From assembly GCA_017482385.1 (NCBI GenBank), contig JAFUNI010000017.1:87825-151824 (forward strand): 64,000 nucleotides of DNA, given 5' to 3'. Shown here piece by piece: positions 8,181 through 16,913 of the stretch. The position numbers and the translations under genes are program-made. A model generated the notes under the pieces. That model saw nothing but the letters and a program-made list of their open reading frames with translations, did no database searches and was not told the origin of the DNA. The stretch's first letter is position 1; every line of letters starts with the position of its first letter. The stretch is from Oscillospiraceae bacterium (GTDB lineage: Bacteria > Bacillota > Clostridia > Oscillospirales > Oscillospiraceae).

Positions 8181-9239
8181 ATGGAACTGACCGAACGGAA
8201 GAAAAAAGTGCTTCGCAGCGTGGTCGATCTGTACATTCGCACCGCTGAGCCTGTCGGCTCCAAGGCCATTGCAGAGCTTCCGGATATGAACTATTCCTCC
8301 GCCACCATCCGCAACGAAATGTCTGACCTGACGGTGATGGGCTATTTGGAACAGCCCCACACCAGCGCAGGCCGTGTGCCTGCCGCTGCCGGTTATCGGC
8401 TGTATGTGGATGAGCTGATGGCGGACTACCGCTTGAGTATGGATGAGACCCAATCCATCAACAACGCCATCGAAGAAAAAATGCAGCGTGTGGATAAGAT
8501 GCTGGAAAAGGTGGCAAAGCTTGTCTCCCAGGCCACAGACCTGCCGGCTATCTCCGCAGCCTCCCGCTACGGCGGCGCTACTGTGCGGCGGTTCGAGCTG
8601 ATCTTCGCCGGCCAGGGCAGTGTGATTTTGGTTGTGATGCTCTCCGACGAGCAGGTTCTCAACAAGCTCATCAAGCTGCCGGTACAGGTTCAGCAAAGCG
8701 ATCTGCAAGTGCTCTCCGCTGTGCTCAATGCCACAATGACCGGTCTTTCCCCCGAGGAGTTCACCCCCGAACTTCTGCAACGGGTGATGGAAGCTGCCGG
8801 CGATGCCGGTGTGCTGGTTCCGGTAATTATGGAATTTACCGCCGAGACCCTAAGAGGTCATGGAAACACCAATATGGCTGTGGCCGGACAGATGCGGCTT
8901 TTGGGACTTCCCGAGTACCAGGATGTGGGCAAAGCCCAAAAGGTGATGTCCTCCCTTGACGAGGAAGCCCTCTCCAATCTGCCTGCCATTATGCAGAATC
9001 AGAACGGCACCAAGGTGCTGGTTGGCCCGGAGAATGTGGCAAGTGAGCTGAAAGACACTTCCGTGGTTATGACGAAGTTTGACATTGGCGACGGTATGCA
9101 GGGTATGATCGGTGTGGTTGGCCCCACCCGTATGGATTACGCCAAGATCACCGCCCGGCTTTCCTACTTTGCAGAAAGCCTGTCCAAAATGTTCGCCAAG
9201 CCGGAACAGCCCCAGCTGCCGGAAGGCAAGGAAGACTAA
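8181..9239 (+). CDS. hrcA: heat-inducible transcription repressor HrcA
   Basis: Winged-helix repressor of class I heat-shock genes; GroEL is the known activity partner in other Firmicutes. The 352-residue protein begins with the HTH-bearing ELTERKKKVLRSVVDLYI and has the recognition-helix region SSATIRNEMSDLTVMGYLE (about residues 45-63) and the HTSAGRVP wing. AGGAGG lies 7 bases before the ATG. It is the first gene of hrcA-grpE-dnaK-dnaJ and is controlled by the perfect CIRCE upstream. Confidence 0.97.
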   Translation: MELTERKKKVLRSVVDLYIRTAEPVGSKAIAELPDMNYSSATIRNEMSDLTVMGYLEQPHTSAGRVPAAAGYRLYVDELMADYRLSMDETQSINNAIEEKMQRVDKMLEKVAKLVSQATDLPAISAASRYGGATVRRFELIFAGQGSVILVVMLSDEQVLNKLIKLPVQVQQSDLQVLSAVLNATMTGLSPEEFTPELLQRVMEAAGDAGVLVPVIMEFTAETLRGHGNTNMAVAGQMRLLGLPEYQDVGKAQKVMSSLDEEALSNLPAIMQNQNGTKVLVGPENVASELKDTSVVMTKFDIGDGMQGMIGVVGPTRMDYAKITARLSYFAESLSKMFAKPEQPQLPEGKED

Positions 9240-9253
9240 AGGAGGCATAGCAA

Positions 9254-9781
9254 TTGGCTAAAAAGAAAGAAAAGGTTGAAAATCCCACACCGGATGAAAC
9301 CGTGGCAGAAGAAACTGTGGAAGAAACCGTGGAGGAAACCACCCCGGAAGTAAACGAATGGGAAGAAAAGTACAACGCCCAGTACGACAGCTACCTGCGG
9401 CTGGCCGCTGACTATGATAACTACCGAAAGCGCACCGCCAAGGAAAAGGACGCTGCCTACGGCAACGGCAAAGCCGATGCCATTGAAAAGCTCCTGCCCG
9501 TCTATGACAATTTGGAGCGGGCGCTGAGCCAGGAAACCGCCGACGAAGCTTACAAAAAGGGCGTGGAGATGACCATGACCCAGCTGGTGAGCATTTTGGA
9601 GGGCCTGGGCGTAGAGATCTTCGGCAATGTGGGCGACACCTTCGACCCCAATCTGCACAACGCAGTGATGCATACCGAGGACGAAAACTTAGGCGAAAGC
9701 GCCATCAGCCTGGTATTCCAAAAGGGCTTTAAGATGGGCGATAAAATCGTAAGATTTGCAATGGTACAAGTTGCCAACTAA
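9254..9781 (+). CDS. grpE: nucleotide exchange factor GrpE
   Basis: Promotes ADP release from DnaK. It is 175 residues with an acidic N-terminal region (residues 1-35), a long helical dimerisation segment containing YLRLAADYDNYRKRTAKE, and a beta-wing domain with GVEIFGNVGDTFDPNLHNAV. The start is TTG, placed 8 bases after GGAGG (9241-9245), 14 bases downstream of the hrcA stop; no ATG is available nearby. The unusual start codon may lower its yield relative to DnaK. Confidence 0.95.
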   Translation: MAKKKEKVENPTPDETVAEETVEETVEETTPEVNEWEEKYNAQYDSYLRLAADYDNYRKRTAKEKDAAYGNGKADAIEKLLPVYDNLERALSQETADEAYKKGVEMTMTQLVSILEGLGVEIFGNVGDTFDPNLHNAVMHTEDENLGESAISLVFQKGFKMGDKIVRFAMVQVAN

Positions 9782-9821
9782 ATTTGTAAACAATTTAACT
9801 TTTATATAGGAGGAAATTATT

Positions 9822-11636
9822 ATGGGAAAGATTATCGGAATTGACTTGGGTACTACCAACTCTTGTGTTGCTGTGCTGGAAGGCGGCGAGGCTGTTGTCA
9901 TCGCCAATGCCGAGGGCGGCAGAACCACCCCCTCTGTGGTGGCATTCTCCAAGACCGGCGAGCGTATGGTGGGCCAGGTGGCAAAGCGCCAGGCTGTTAC
10001 CAACGCTGACCGCACCATCGCTTCCATCAAGCGTCACATGGGCGAGGACTACAAGGTTACTGTTGACGGCAAGGGCTACACCCCCCAGGAGATCAGCGCA
10101 ATGGTGCTGCAGAAGCTGAAGGCTGATGCAGAAAGCTACCTGGGTCAGACCGTTACCGAGGCTGTTATCACTGTGCCCGCTTACTTCAGCGACGCTCAGC
10201 GCCAGGCTACCAAGGACGCCGGCAAGATCGCAGGCCTGGATGTAAAGCGTATCATCAACGAGCCCACCGCTGCTGCTTTGGCTTACGGCCTGGACAAGGA
10301 CAATGATCAGAAGATCATGGTTTATGACCTGGGCGGCGGTACCTTCGACGTTTCCATTCTGGAAATCGGCGACGGCATCGTGGAAGTTCTGGCTACCGCC
10401 GGCGATACCCGTCTGGGCGGCGACGACTTCGACGAGCGCATCATGACCTACCTGGTTGACGAGTTCAAGAAGGCTGAGGGCATTGATCTGAAGAACGACA
10501 AGGTTGCTATGCAGCGTCTGCGTGAGGCTGCCGAGAAGGCCAAGATCGAGCTGTCCGGCATGACCACCACCGCCATCAACCTGCCCTATATCACTGCTGA
10601 TGCTACCGGCCCCAAGCACCTGGATGTGACCTTAAGCCGTGCTAAGTTCAACGAAATGACCGCTGACCTGGTGGAGCGTACCATGAAGCCCGTCCGTCAG
10701 GCTATGAGCGATGCAGGCCTCAAGCCCGCTGACCTGGATAAGGTTCTGCTGGTTGGTGGCTCTACCCGTATTCCCGCCGTGCAGGATGCTGTGAAGGGCA
10801 TCACCGGCAAGGAAGGCTTCAAGGGCATCAACCCCGATGAGTGCGTTGCTTTGGGCGCTGCTATCCAGGGCGGTGTTCTCACCGGCGATGTGAAGGACGT
10901 TGTGCTGCTGGACGTTACCCCCCTGTCCCTGGGTATTGAGACCATGGGCGGTGTGTTCACCCGTCTCATCGACCGCAACACCACCATTCCTGTCCGCAAG
11001 AGCCAGATCTTCTCCACCGCTGCTGACAACCAGCCCTCCGTGGATGTGCATGTTCTGCAGGGCGAGCGTGAGATGGCTGCTTACAACAAGACCCTGGGCC
11101 GCTTTGAGCTGGGTGGCATTGCACCCGCTCCCCGTGGCGTACCTCAGATCGAGGTTTCCTTCGACATCGATGCCAACGGCATCGTAAAGGTTTCCGCCAA
11201 GGACCTGGGCACCGGCAAGGAGCAGGATATCACCATCACCGCTTCCACCAACCTGTCTCAGGACGAGATCGACAAGGCTGTGAAGGAAGCTGAGCAGTTC
11301 GCTGCCGAGGATAAGGCCAAGAAGGAAGAGGTTGACACCCACAACAACGCTGAGCATCTGATCTATCAGACCGAGAAGTCTCTGACCGACCTGGGCGACA
11401 AGATCACCGAGGATGAAAAGGCATCCATCCAGGCTGCCATCGACAAGCTGAAGGAAGCCAACAAGGGCACTGACCTGGAGGCTATCAAGACCGCTTGCGA
11501 CGAGGTGCAGAAGGCCTTCTATCCCGTGGCTGAAAAGCTGTACAAGAACGCCAACCCCGAGGGCGGCTGCGACCCCAACTGCGGCGGCTGCAACGACGAC
11601 GGCGTGGTTGACGCTGACTATCAGACTGTAGACTAA
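9822..11636 (+). CDS. dnaK: molecular chaperone DnaK (Hsp70)
   Basis: ATP-dependent chaperone of 604 residues. The nucleotide-binding domain begins [16 protein letters not shown] and contains [23 protein letters not shown] and [14 protein letters not shown]. The linker [18 protein letters not shown] leads into the substrate domain. The lid is shorter than in proteobacteria, as usual for Firmicutes. The oddity is the C-terminus: before the conserved [13 protein letters not shown] there is a cysteine cluster [10 protein letters not shown] with three cysteines, where related proteins normally carry Gly/Pro-rich sequence. AGGAGG precedes the ATG, and the gene is third in the CIRCE-controlled operon. 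Confidence 0.98.
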   Translation: MGKIIGIDLGTTNSCVAVLEGGEAVVIANAEGGRTTPSVVAFSKTGERMVGQVAKRQAVTNADRTIASIKRHMGEDYKVTVDGKGYTPQEISAMVLQKLKADAESYLGQTVTEAVITVPAYFSDAQRQATKDAGKIAGLDVKRIINEPTAAALAYGLDKDNDQKIMVYDLGGGTFDVSILEIGDGIVEVLATAGDTRLGGDDFDERIMTYLVDEFKKAEGIDLKNDKVAMQRLREAAEKAKIELSGMTTTAINLPYITADATGPKHLDVTLSRAKFNEMTADLVERTMKPVRQAMSDAGLKPADLDKVLLVGGSTRIPAVQDAVKGITGKEGFKGINPDECVALGAAIQGGVLTGDVKDVVLLDVTPLSLGIETMGGVFTRLIDRNTTIPVRKSQIFSTAADNQPSVDVHVLQGEREMAAYNKTLGRFELGGIAPAPRGVPQIEVSFDIDANGIVKVSAKDLGTGKEQDITITASTNLSQDEIDKAVKEAEQFAAEDKAKKEEVDTHNNAEHLIYQTEKSLTDLGDKITEDEKASIQAAIDKLKEANKGTDLEAIKTACDEVQKAFYPVAEKLYKNANPEGGCDPNCGGCNDDGVVDADYQTVD

Positions 11637-11642
11637 GTCCCC

Positions 11643-11670
11643 AAAGGGGCGGGGATCGCCCGCCCCTTTT
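11643..11670 (+). terminator. GC-rich hairpin between dnaK and dnaJ
   Basis: AAAGGGGCGGG and CCCGCCCCTTT pair around a 5-base loop. The following T-run is short (TTTTC). It is probably a partial terminator or an mRNA stabiliser that gives more dnaK than dnaJ message. Confidence 0.6.
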
Positions 11671-11694
11671 CGGTATTTGTTGAGGTAACCATTT

Positions 11695-12840
11695 ATGGCA
11701 GAGAATAAACGCGACTACTATGAGGTGCTGGGCGTTGAAATGGGCGCCAGCGCCGAGGAAATAAAGAAAGCCTACCGAAAAAGCGCCATGAAGTACCATC
11801 CCGACCGCAACCCCGGCGACAAAGAAGCCGAGGAGAAGTTCAAGGAGCTGGGCGAAGCTTACGAGGTGCTGTCCGATGACGAAAAGCGCTCCCGCTATGA
11901 CCAGTTCGGCCATGCCGGTGTAGATCCCAATTTCGGCGCCGGCGGCGGCTACGGCAATCCCTTTGGCGGCGGCTTTGGCGGCTTTGACTTTGGCGATATC
12001 TTCGGTGAGTTCTTTGGTGGCGGCCGTTCCCGCCAGAGCGCGCAAAACGCCCCCCGTCGGGGTGAAAATGTGGGCGCCCGGTTGGAGCTGACCTTTGAAG
12101 AGGCCGCTTTCGGCACAGAAAAGGAAGTATCCGCCCGCCGGATCGAGAACTGCTCTGATTGTAAGGGTACCGGCTCTGCTGACGGGAAGGTAGAAACCTG
12201 TTCCCGCTGCCGTGGCACCGGTCAGGTACGCATTACCCAGAGTATGATGGGTATGCAGGTCCAGTCCACCACCACCTGTCCCCAGTGCTCCGGCCGTGGT
12301 AAGATCATCAAGAACCCCTGCAACACCTGCAAGGGCAAGGCAAAAGTTTATAAAACCTACAAAACCAAGGTCACCGTACCTGCCGGCATTGACGAAGGCC
12401 AATCCCTGCGTGTGCGGGGTGAGGGCTGTGTCGGCTCTAACGGCGGCCCTAACGGCGACCTGATGGTGGAAGTTTACATCAAGCGCCATCCCATCTTCCA
12501 GCGGGACGGTATGCACGTATACTGCGAAGTGCCCATCACCTTCACCCAGGCAGCCCTGGGCGGCGAGATCGAAGTGCCCACCCTGGACGGCAAGGTAAAA
12601 TTCGATTTGCCCGAAGGCACCCAGACCGGCAAGCGGTTCACGCTGTCCGGCAAGGGCATTCCGTCTGTAAACAATCCCCGCCGCCGTGGCGATCATCAGT
12701 TTGATGTGGTGGTGGAGACCCCCACCAAGCTCACCAAGGAGCAGCGGGAGTTGCTGCAAAAGCTGGAAGACTCTTTGGAAAACAAAAGCAGCCCCAAGCG
12801 GAAGAAATTCTTTGACACTTTGAAGGATTTCTTCGACTAA
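11695..12840 (+). CDS. dnaJ: co-chaperone DnaJ (Hsp40)
   Basis: Stimulates DnaK ATPase and delivers substrates. The 381-residue type I J-protein has the J domain with [16 protein letters not shown] (HPD at about 34-36) and a Gly/Phe-rich segment (about 75-115). Four zinc repeats follow: [24 protein letters not shown] and CNTCKGKA. The last has Ala in place of the final Gly. A normal C-terminal substrate domain follows. GAGGTAA precedes the ATG. It is the last chaperone gene; trxA follows 38 bases later. Confidence 0.97.
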   Translation: MAENKRDYYEVLGVEMGASAEEIKKAYRKSAMKYHPDRNPGDKEAEEKFKELGEAYEVLSDDEKRSRYDQFGHAGVDPNFGAGGGYGNPFGGGFGGFDFGDIFGEFFGGGRSRQSAQNAPRRGENVGARLELTFEEAAFGTEKEVSARRIENCSDCKGTGSADGKVETCSRCRGTGQVRITQSMMGMQVQSTTTCPQCSGRGKIIKNPCNTCKGKAKVYKTYKTKVTVPAGIDEGQSLRVRGEGCVGSNGGPNGDLMVEVYIKRHPIFQRDGMHVYCEVPITFTQAALGGEIEVPTLDGKVKFDLPEGTQTGKRFTLSGKGIPSVNNPRRRGDHQFDVVVETPTKLTKEQRELLQKLEDSLENKSSPKRKKFFDTLKDFFD

Positions 12841-12878
12841 AACAGATATACTAACAACAAACAAAGGAGGATACAACT

Positions 12879-13184
12879 ATGTCTGCACTACACATTACCA
12901 AGGAAACCTTCCCCAAAGAAGTTCTGCAATCGGAAAAGACCGTACTTTTGGACTTTTTCGCAACCTGGTGCGGTCCCTGCAAAATGCTGGCCCCCATCCT
13001 GGACGAGATCGCCGAAGAACGGGAGGATATCAAGGTCTGCAAAGTGGATGTGGACCAGGAACCGGAGCTGGCTGCCCAGTACCAGGTCGTGAGTATCCCC
13101 ACCCTGTTTGTCATTGAAAAGGGCCAGGTGGTGAACCAGTCCTTAGGCGCAAAGCCCAAGGCCAAGATTTTGGAGATGCTCTAA
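12879..13184 (+). CDS. trxA: thioredoxin
   Basis: Small dithiol oxidoreductase of 101 residues with the active site WCGPC at about residues 28-32 and the cis-proline SIPTLFV. AAAGGAGG lies 8 bases before the ATG. It sits between the dnaJ gene and trxB, its own reductase, so heat-shock read-through could also raise the thioredoxin pair. No separate promoter was obvious in the 38-base gap. Confidence 0.95.
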   Translation: MSALHITKETFPKEVLQSEKTVLLDFFATWCGPCKMLAPILDEIAEEREDIKVCKVDVDQEPELAAQYQVVSIPTLFVIEKGQVVNQSLGAKPKAKILEML

Positions 13185-13190
13185 GCCACT

Positions 13191-14087
13191 ATGAACGAAA
13201 AGATTTACGATATGCTGATCGTGGGCGGCGGCCCGGGCGGTTATGCCGCTGCGCTGTATGCTGCCCGGGCAGGTATGTCCGTGGCGGTATTGGAAAAGCT
13301 GGCTGCCGGCGGACAGATGGCCGAATCCCCCCAAATCGACAATTATCCCGGTCTCACCGACGGCATTGACGGCTTCTCTTTGGGAATGCAAATGCAAGCC
13401 CACGCAGAGAAATTCGGCGCTGAGACCTATTCTACCGAAGTCACGGGTCTGAATTTGACCGACAAGATCAAAACCGTAGAGACTGACAGCGGCATCTTCC
13501 GGGGCAAGACTGTAGTCATTGCCACCGGTGCTACCCCCAAGAAGCTGAATATCCCCGGTGAAGCGGAGCTCACCGGCCGGGGGGTCCACTACTGCGCCGC
13601 CTGTGACGGTATGTTCTACCGGAACAAGGTGGTCGCGGTGGTTGGTGGCGGCAATACCGCCGCTGCCGATGCGCTGCTGCTGAGCCGTATCGCTCAAAAG
13701 GTGATCCTCATTCACCGGCGGGACAGCCTCCGGGCCTCCCGTGTGTATCACAAGCCCTTAATGGACGCGGAAAATGTGGAATTTCACTGGAACAGCGCGC
13801 TGACGGAGATTCGCCCCGGCGAGATCGTGATAAACGGAGAGGAGAATATCCCCTGTGACGGTGTGTTTGTGGCCATTGGCCGCCAGCCGGAAACGGAGCT
13901 TGTCAAGGATGTCCTCCATTTGGATGCAAACGGCTATGTTTTGGCCGGCGAATCCACCGCCACCAATATCCCCGGCGTGTATGCCGTGGGTGATGTGCGG
14001 ACCAAGGGTCTGCGGCAGATCATTACCGCCGCTGCCGACGGCGCGGTGGCCGTCCACCAGGCAGAAGAATATTTGGCAGAAGTATAA
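13191..14087 (+). CDS. trxB: thioredoxin-disulfide reductase
   Basis: FAD enzyme that reduces thioredoxin with NAD(P)H. The 298-residue protein has the FAD Rossmann motif GGGPGGYAAALYAARAG (about 9-25), the redox site CAACDGMF (about residues 133-140) and the second dinucleotide motif VVGGGNTAAADALLLSR. The C-terminal FAD motif is GVYAVGDVRTKGLRQI. A slot for ribose 2'-phosphate specificity (HRRDSLRAS) is present, which favours NADPH. It starts 6 bases after trxA and has a weak ribosome binding site inside the trxA end, so coupling is likely. Confidence 0.94.
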   Translation: MNEKIYDMLIVGGGPGGYAAALYAARAGMSVAVLEKLAAGGQMAESPQIDNYPGLTDGIDGFSLGMQMQAHAEKFGAETYSTEVTGLNLTDKIKTVETDSGIFRGKTVVIATGATPKKLNIPGEAELTGRGVHYCAACDGMFYRNKVVAVVGGGNTAAADALLLSRIAQKVILIHRRDSLRASRVYHKPLMDAENVEFHWNSALTEIRPGEIVINGEENIPCDGVFVAIGRQPETELVKDVLHLDANGYVLAGESTATNIPGVYAVGDVRTKGLRQIITAAADGAVAVHQAEEYLAEV

Positions 14088-14090
14088 AAG

Positions 14091-14120
14091 AAAGCCTTCC
14101 CCACGGGGAAGGCTTTTATT
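14091..14120. terminator. bidirectional terminator between trxB and the amidohydrolase gene
   Basis: AAAGCCTTCC and GGAAGGCTTT, followed by TTATTTTTT on the plus strand. Confidence 0.85.
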
Positions 14121-14122
14121 TT

Positions 14123-14965
14123 TTAGAATTTCAATTGAATGACCGACAAACCTTTGGCTAAGTCCGCTTCCGTGACACCGGCCCGGGCCAAATAGCCCTC
14201 TTCTGTCTGCGACCCGTGGGGCACGGCCCAGGCGCCTGCGTCCGTACCGGCGGCTATCAAGCCTCCCATATTCCGGAAAATCTCCACATTTTGCAGTGCC
14301 GATTCCAAGATCTTTGCCGTTTCCCTATCCGGGAAGCGGCCTTTTCCTTTTATATTGCCTACGGTGGACAATGTTGGCACCCAAACCGTTCCTTGCTCTG
14401 CCATAGCCGCCAGGGATTCGTTATTTAGGTATGCGCCGTGTTCCACGGAATCCACCCCGGCGCTTGCCGCAGCCAACACAGTTTCTGCTCCGTTGGCATG
14501 GGCCATCACCGACATGCCCTCATTGTGGGCAATATGGATCAGCTCCCGTATCTCATTGGGGTCGAGGCCCGGCTGGGTCAGCACCCCGTAATGGTCAAAA
14601 TCCATCAGACCGGAAATCATAATTTTAATGAAATCGCCGCCATTTTCCCGGGTCTTTACCACCAAGGCGGCATATTCTTTCCTATTTTCATAGGAAATGC
14701 CGATAAACTCTCCGTAGTGTCCCCGGTGGCAGATGGGAGCCAAGGGCGTGCGGTAGGTGATGCCGTATTCGGTTGCCAGCTCCCGGGCCTTTGCGCCCAC
14801 GCCCCAGCGGTCACCGCCGTCCCGGAGGTAGGTATAGCCCAAGTCCTGATAGCGGGCAAGGGTCTTGCGGATAAAGCCCTCATCGGGGGCAGCGCTGTGC
14901 CGGGCAATGGCTGCTTTCCAGTATTCCCCGTCCAAAACCATATGCATATGACAATCGGCTTTCAT
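14123..14965 (-). CDS. amidohydrolase-superfamily metal hydrolase
   Basis: A 280-residue TIM-barrel metal hydrolase. The first metal motif HMHM is at residues 6-9, a candidate bridging lysine is in DFIKIMISG, histidine ligands are in VMAHANG and VDSVEHGAY, and the catalytic aspartate is in AAGTDAGA. This set resembles the imidazolonepropionase and Xaa-Pro dipeptidase-like branch. The protein starts directly at the HxH strand, so it lacks the N-terminal beta-sandwich that most members use to complete the fold. The start was chosen because upstream codons lie in a dispersed palindromic repeat. The substrate cannot be predicted. Confidence 0.8.
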   Translation of the reverse strand: MKADCHMHMVLDGEYWKAAIARHSAAPDEGFIRKTLARYQDLGYTYLRDGGDRWGVGAKARELATEYGITYRTPLAPICHRGHYGEFIGISYENRKEYAALVVKTRENGGDFIKIMISGLMDFDHYGVLTQPGLDPNEIRELIHIAHNEGMSVMAHANGAETVLAAASAGVDSVEHGAYLNNESLAAMAEQGTVWVPTLSTVGNIKGKGRFPDRETAKILESALQNVEIFRNMGGLIAAGTDAGAWAVPHGSQTEEGYLARAGVTEADLAKGLSVIQLKF

Positions 14966-14991
14966 TGTTTTAGCCCCCCAAAAAAACGGTT

Positions 14992-15073
14992 TCGTAGGGG
15001 AGGCATAGTATGCCTCCCGTAAACAATCCAACATTGGCAAATTGGCGGGAGGGATAATATCCCTCCCCTACGA
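14992..15073. repeat. dispersed double-hairpin repeat, copy 1
   Basis: Terminal repeats TCGTAGGGGAGG (14992-15003) and CCTCCCCTACGA (15062-15073) enclose two hairpins, GGGAGGCATAGTATGCCTCCC-type and GGGAGGGATAATATCCCTCC-type. Same family as 22361-22433, 36152-36185 and 54301-54388. Confidence 0.85.
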
Positions 15074-15117
15074 GTATAGCAAAAGGCGGGAAAATTGTAA
15101 ACTTTTTTCTTCACCTA

Positions 15118-15145
15118 TTGCAATGGGAAATAGTTGTGCTAAAAT
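15118..15145 (+). promoter_or_regulatory. promoter of the heterodimeric ABC exporter
   Basis: TTGCAA (15118-15123), a 16-base spacer and TAAAAT (15140-15145), 40 bases ahead of the GTG start. Confidence 0.65.
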
Positions 15146-15185
15146 ACTAAGTTAGAGAAGATTTTTCCAACGAGGAGGAATACCT

Positions 15186-16913
15186 GTGATCAAGACCCTT
15201 GCCCGGAGTATTCGGGAATACAAATGGGCGGCCCTGGGAAGTCCGATCTGCATGATCGGCGAGGTGATGATGGAGATCTTCATCCCTCTGGTCCTGGCTG
15301 AGCTGCTCCGCCAGGGCATTGAACCGGGCCAAATGAGCGCTGTGTGGAAATACGGCGGACTGTTGGCTCTGTGCGCCCTGTGCAGCTTGCTTTTCGGTGT
15401 AGCCTCGGCATTTTTTGCCGCCTATGCCAGCACCGGCTTTGCCCGGAATCTGCGCCGCGATATGTTCAGTAAGGTGCAGACCTATGACTTTTCCAACATC
15501 GATAAATTTTCCTCTGCCTCCATCGTCACCCGGCTTACTTCCGATGTGGCCAATCTGCAGATGACCTTCCAGATGTCCATCCGGATGATCTTCCGCACCC
15601 CGGTGATGGTGGTGATGGCACTGGTGATGGCTTTCCGCATCAGCCCCAAGCTGAGCGTGATCTACTGCATTGCGCTGCCCCTTTTGGCCTTTGGTCTGAT
15701 GTACCTTATCCGGAAGGTACATCCCATTTTCACCCGGGTCTTTAAGACCTACGACAAGCTCAACAATGTGGTGCAAGAGGATATCCGCGGCATTCGTGTG
15801 GTGAAATCCTTCGTCCGGGAGGATGCGGAGATTGAAAAGTTCACCGACGTTTCCAACTCCATCTACAAAGACTTCACCAAGGCTGAGCGGATCATGGCCT
15901 TCAATAATCCCCTGATGCAGTTGGCTGTTTACACCTGTATCATCGTCATCTCCTACTTAGGCGCAAAATTAGTGGTGGGCGGCGAGCTGGATACCGCTGC
16001 GCTGACCGCTATGTTTACCTACACCAGCCAGATCCTCATGGGCCTGATGATGATGTCCATGGTGTTCGTGATGTTCACCATGAGCCGGGAACCCATGAAG
16101 CGTGCCTATGAGCTGCTCACCGAAGAGCCCGCTTTGGCTAATCCCCAAAACCCCGTTACGGAAGTGGCTGACGGCTCTATCGACTTTGAGAATGTTTCCT
16201 TCCGTTACGCCAAGACCGCCGACCGGAATGCTTTGGACGGCATCAGCGTGCACATCGATGCCGGTATGACCGTGGGTATTTTGGGTGTGACCGGTTCCAG
16301 CAAATCCACCCTTGTCCAGCTGATCCCCCGGCTTTATGATGTCAACGAGGGCAGCGTAAAGGTTGGCGGTGTAGATGTGCGTGATTACGATATCCACGCC
16401 CTCCGTGACCAGGTCTCCATGGTGCTGCAGAAGAATGTTCTGTTCTCCGGTTCTATCAAGGATAACCTGCGCTGGGGTAACCCCAACGCCACCGACGAGG
16501 AGATGGAACACGCCTGCCGTCTTGCCTGCGCCCACGATTTCATTACCGCTTTCCCCGATGGCTACGATACCCATATCGAGCAGGGCGGCACCAATGTGTC
16601 CGGCGGTCAGAAGCAGCGGCTTTGTATTGCCCGGGCGCTGCTGAAAAAGCCCAAGATCCTCATTTTGGACGACTCCACCTCCGCAGTGGATACCCGCACC
16701 GATGCCCTCATCCGCAAGGCCTTTGCTGAGGAGATCCCCGGCACTACCAAGCTGATCATTGCCCAGCGTGTGGCCTCTGTCCAGGACTCTGACCTCATCT
16801 TGGTACTGGAGGGCGGTAAGATCGCCGCTGCCGGTAAGCACGACGAGCTGCTGCAGACCTCGGAAATTTACCGGGAAGTCTATGAATCCCAGGTGAAAGG
16901 AGGCGAGGAATAA
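15186..16913 (+). CDS. heterodimeric ABC exporter, degenerate-site subunit
   Basis: A 575-residue half-transporter with six membrane helices followed by an ATPase domain. The Walker A reads GVTGSSKST (Ser for the usual Gly before Lys). Walker B is ILILDDSTSAVD, with Asp replacing the catalytic Glu, and the switch His is Gln in IIAQRVASV. The signature VSGGQKQR is intact. These changes mark the degenerate partner of asymmetric exporters such as TM287/288 or BmrCD. It starts with GTG after GAGGAGG and overlaps the partner gene by one base (TAATG). Multidrug or lipid-like substrates are typical of the class; the real substrate is unknown. Confidence 0.92.
   Translation: MIKTLARSIREYKWAALGSPICMIGEVMMEIFIPLVLAELLRQGIEPGQMSAVWKYGGLLALCALCSLLFGVASAFFAAYASTGFARNLRRDMFSKVQTYDFSNIDKFSSASIVTRLTSDVANLQMTFQMSIRMIFRTPVMVVMALVMAFRISPKLSVIYCIALPLLAFGLMYLIRKVHPIFTRVFKTYDKLNNVVQEDIRGIRVVKSFVREDAEIEKFTDVSNSIYKDFTKAERIMAFNNPLMQLAVYTCIIVISYLGAKLVVGGELDTAALTAMFTYTSQILMGLMMMSMVFVMFTMSREPMKRAYELLTEEPALANPQNPVTEVADGSIDFENVSFRYAKTADRNALDGISVHIDAGMTVGILGVTGSSKSTLVQLIPRLYDVNEGSVKVGGVDVRDYDIHALRDQVSMVLQKNVLFSGSIKDNLRWGNPNATDEEMEHACRLACAHDFITAFPDGYDTHIEQGGTNVSGGQKQRLCIARALLKKPKILILDDSTSAVDTRTDALIRKAFAEEIPGTTKLIIAQRVASVQDSDLILVLEGGKIAAAGKHDELLQTSEIYREVYESQVKGGEE

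Noticed and set aside
9782-9821. Second CIRCE operator before dnaK
   Set aside because: No TTAGCACTC/GAGTGCTAA pair is present in the gap; only the one before hrcA exists.
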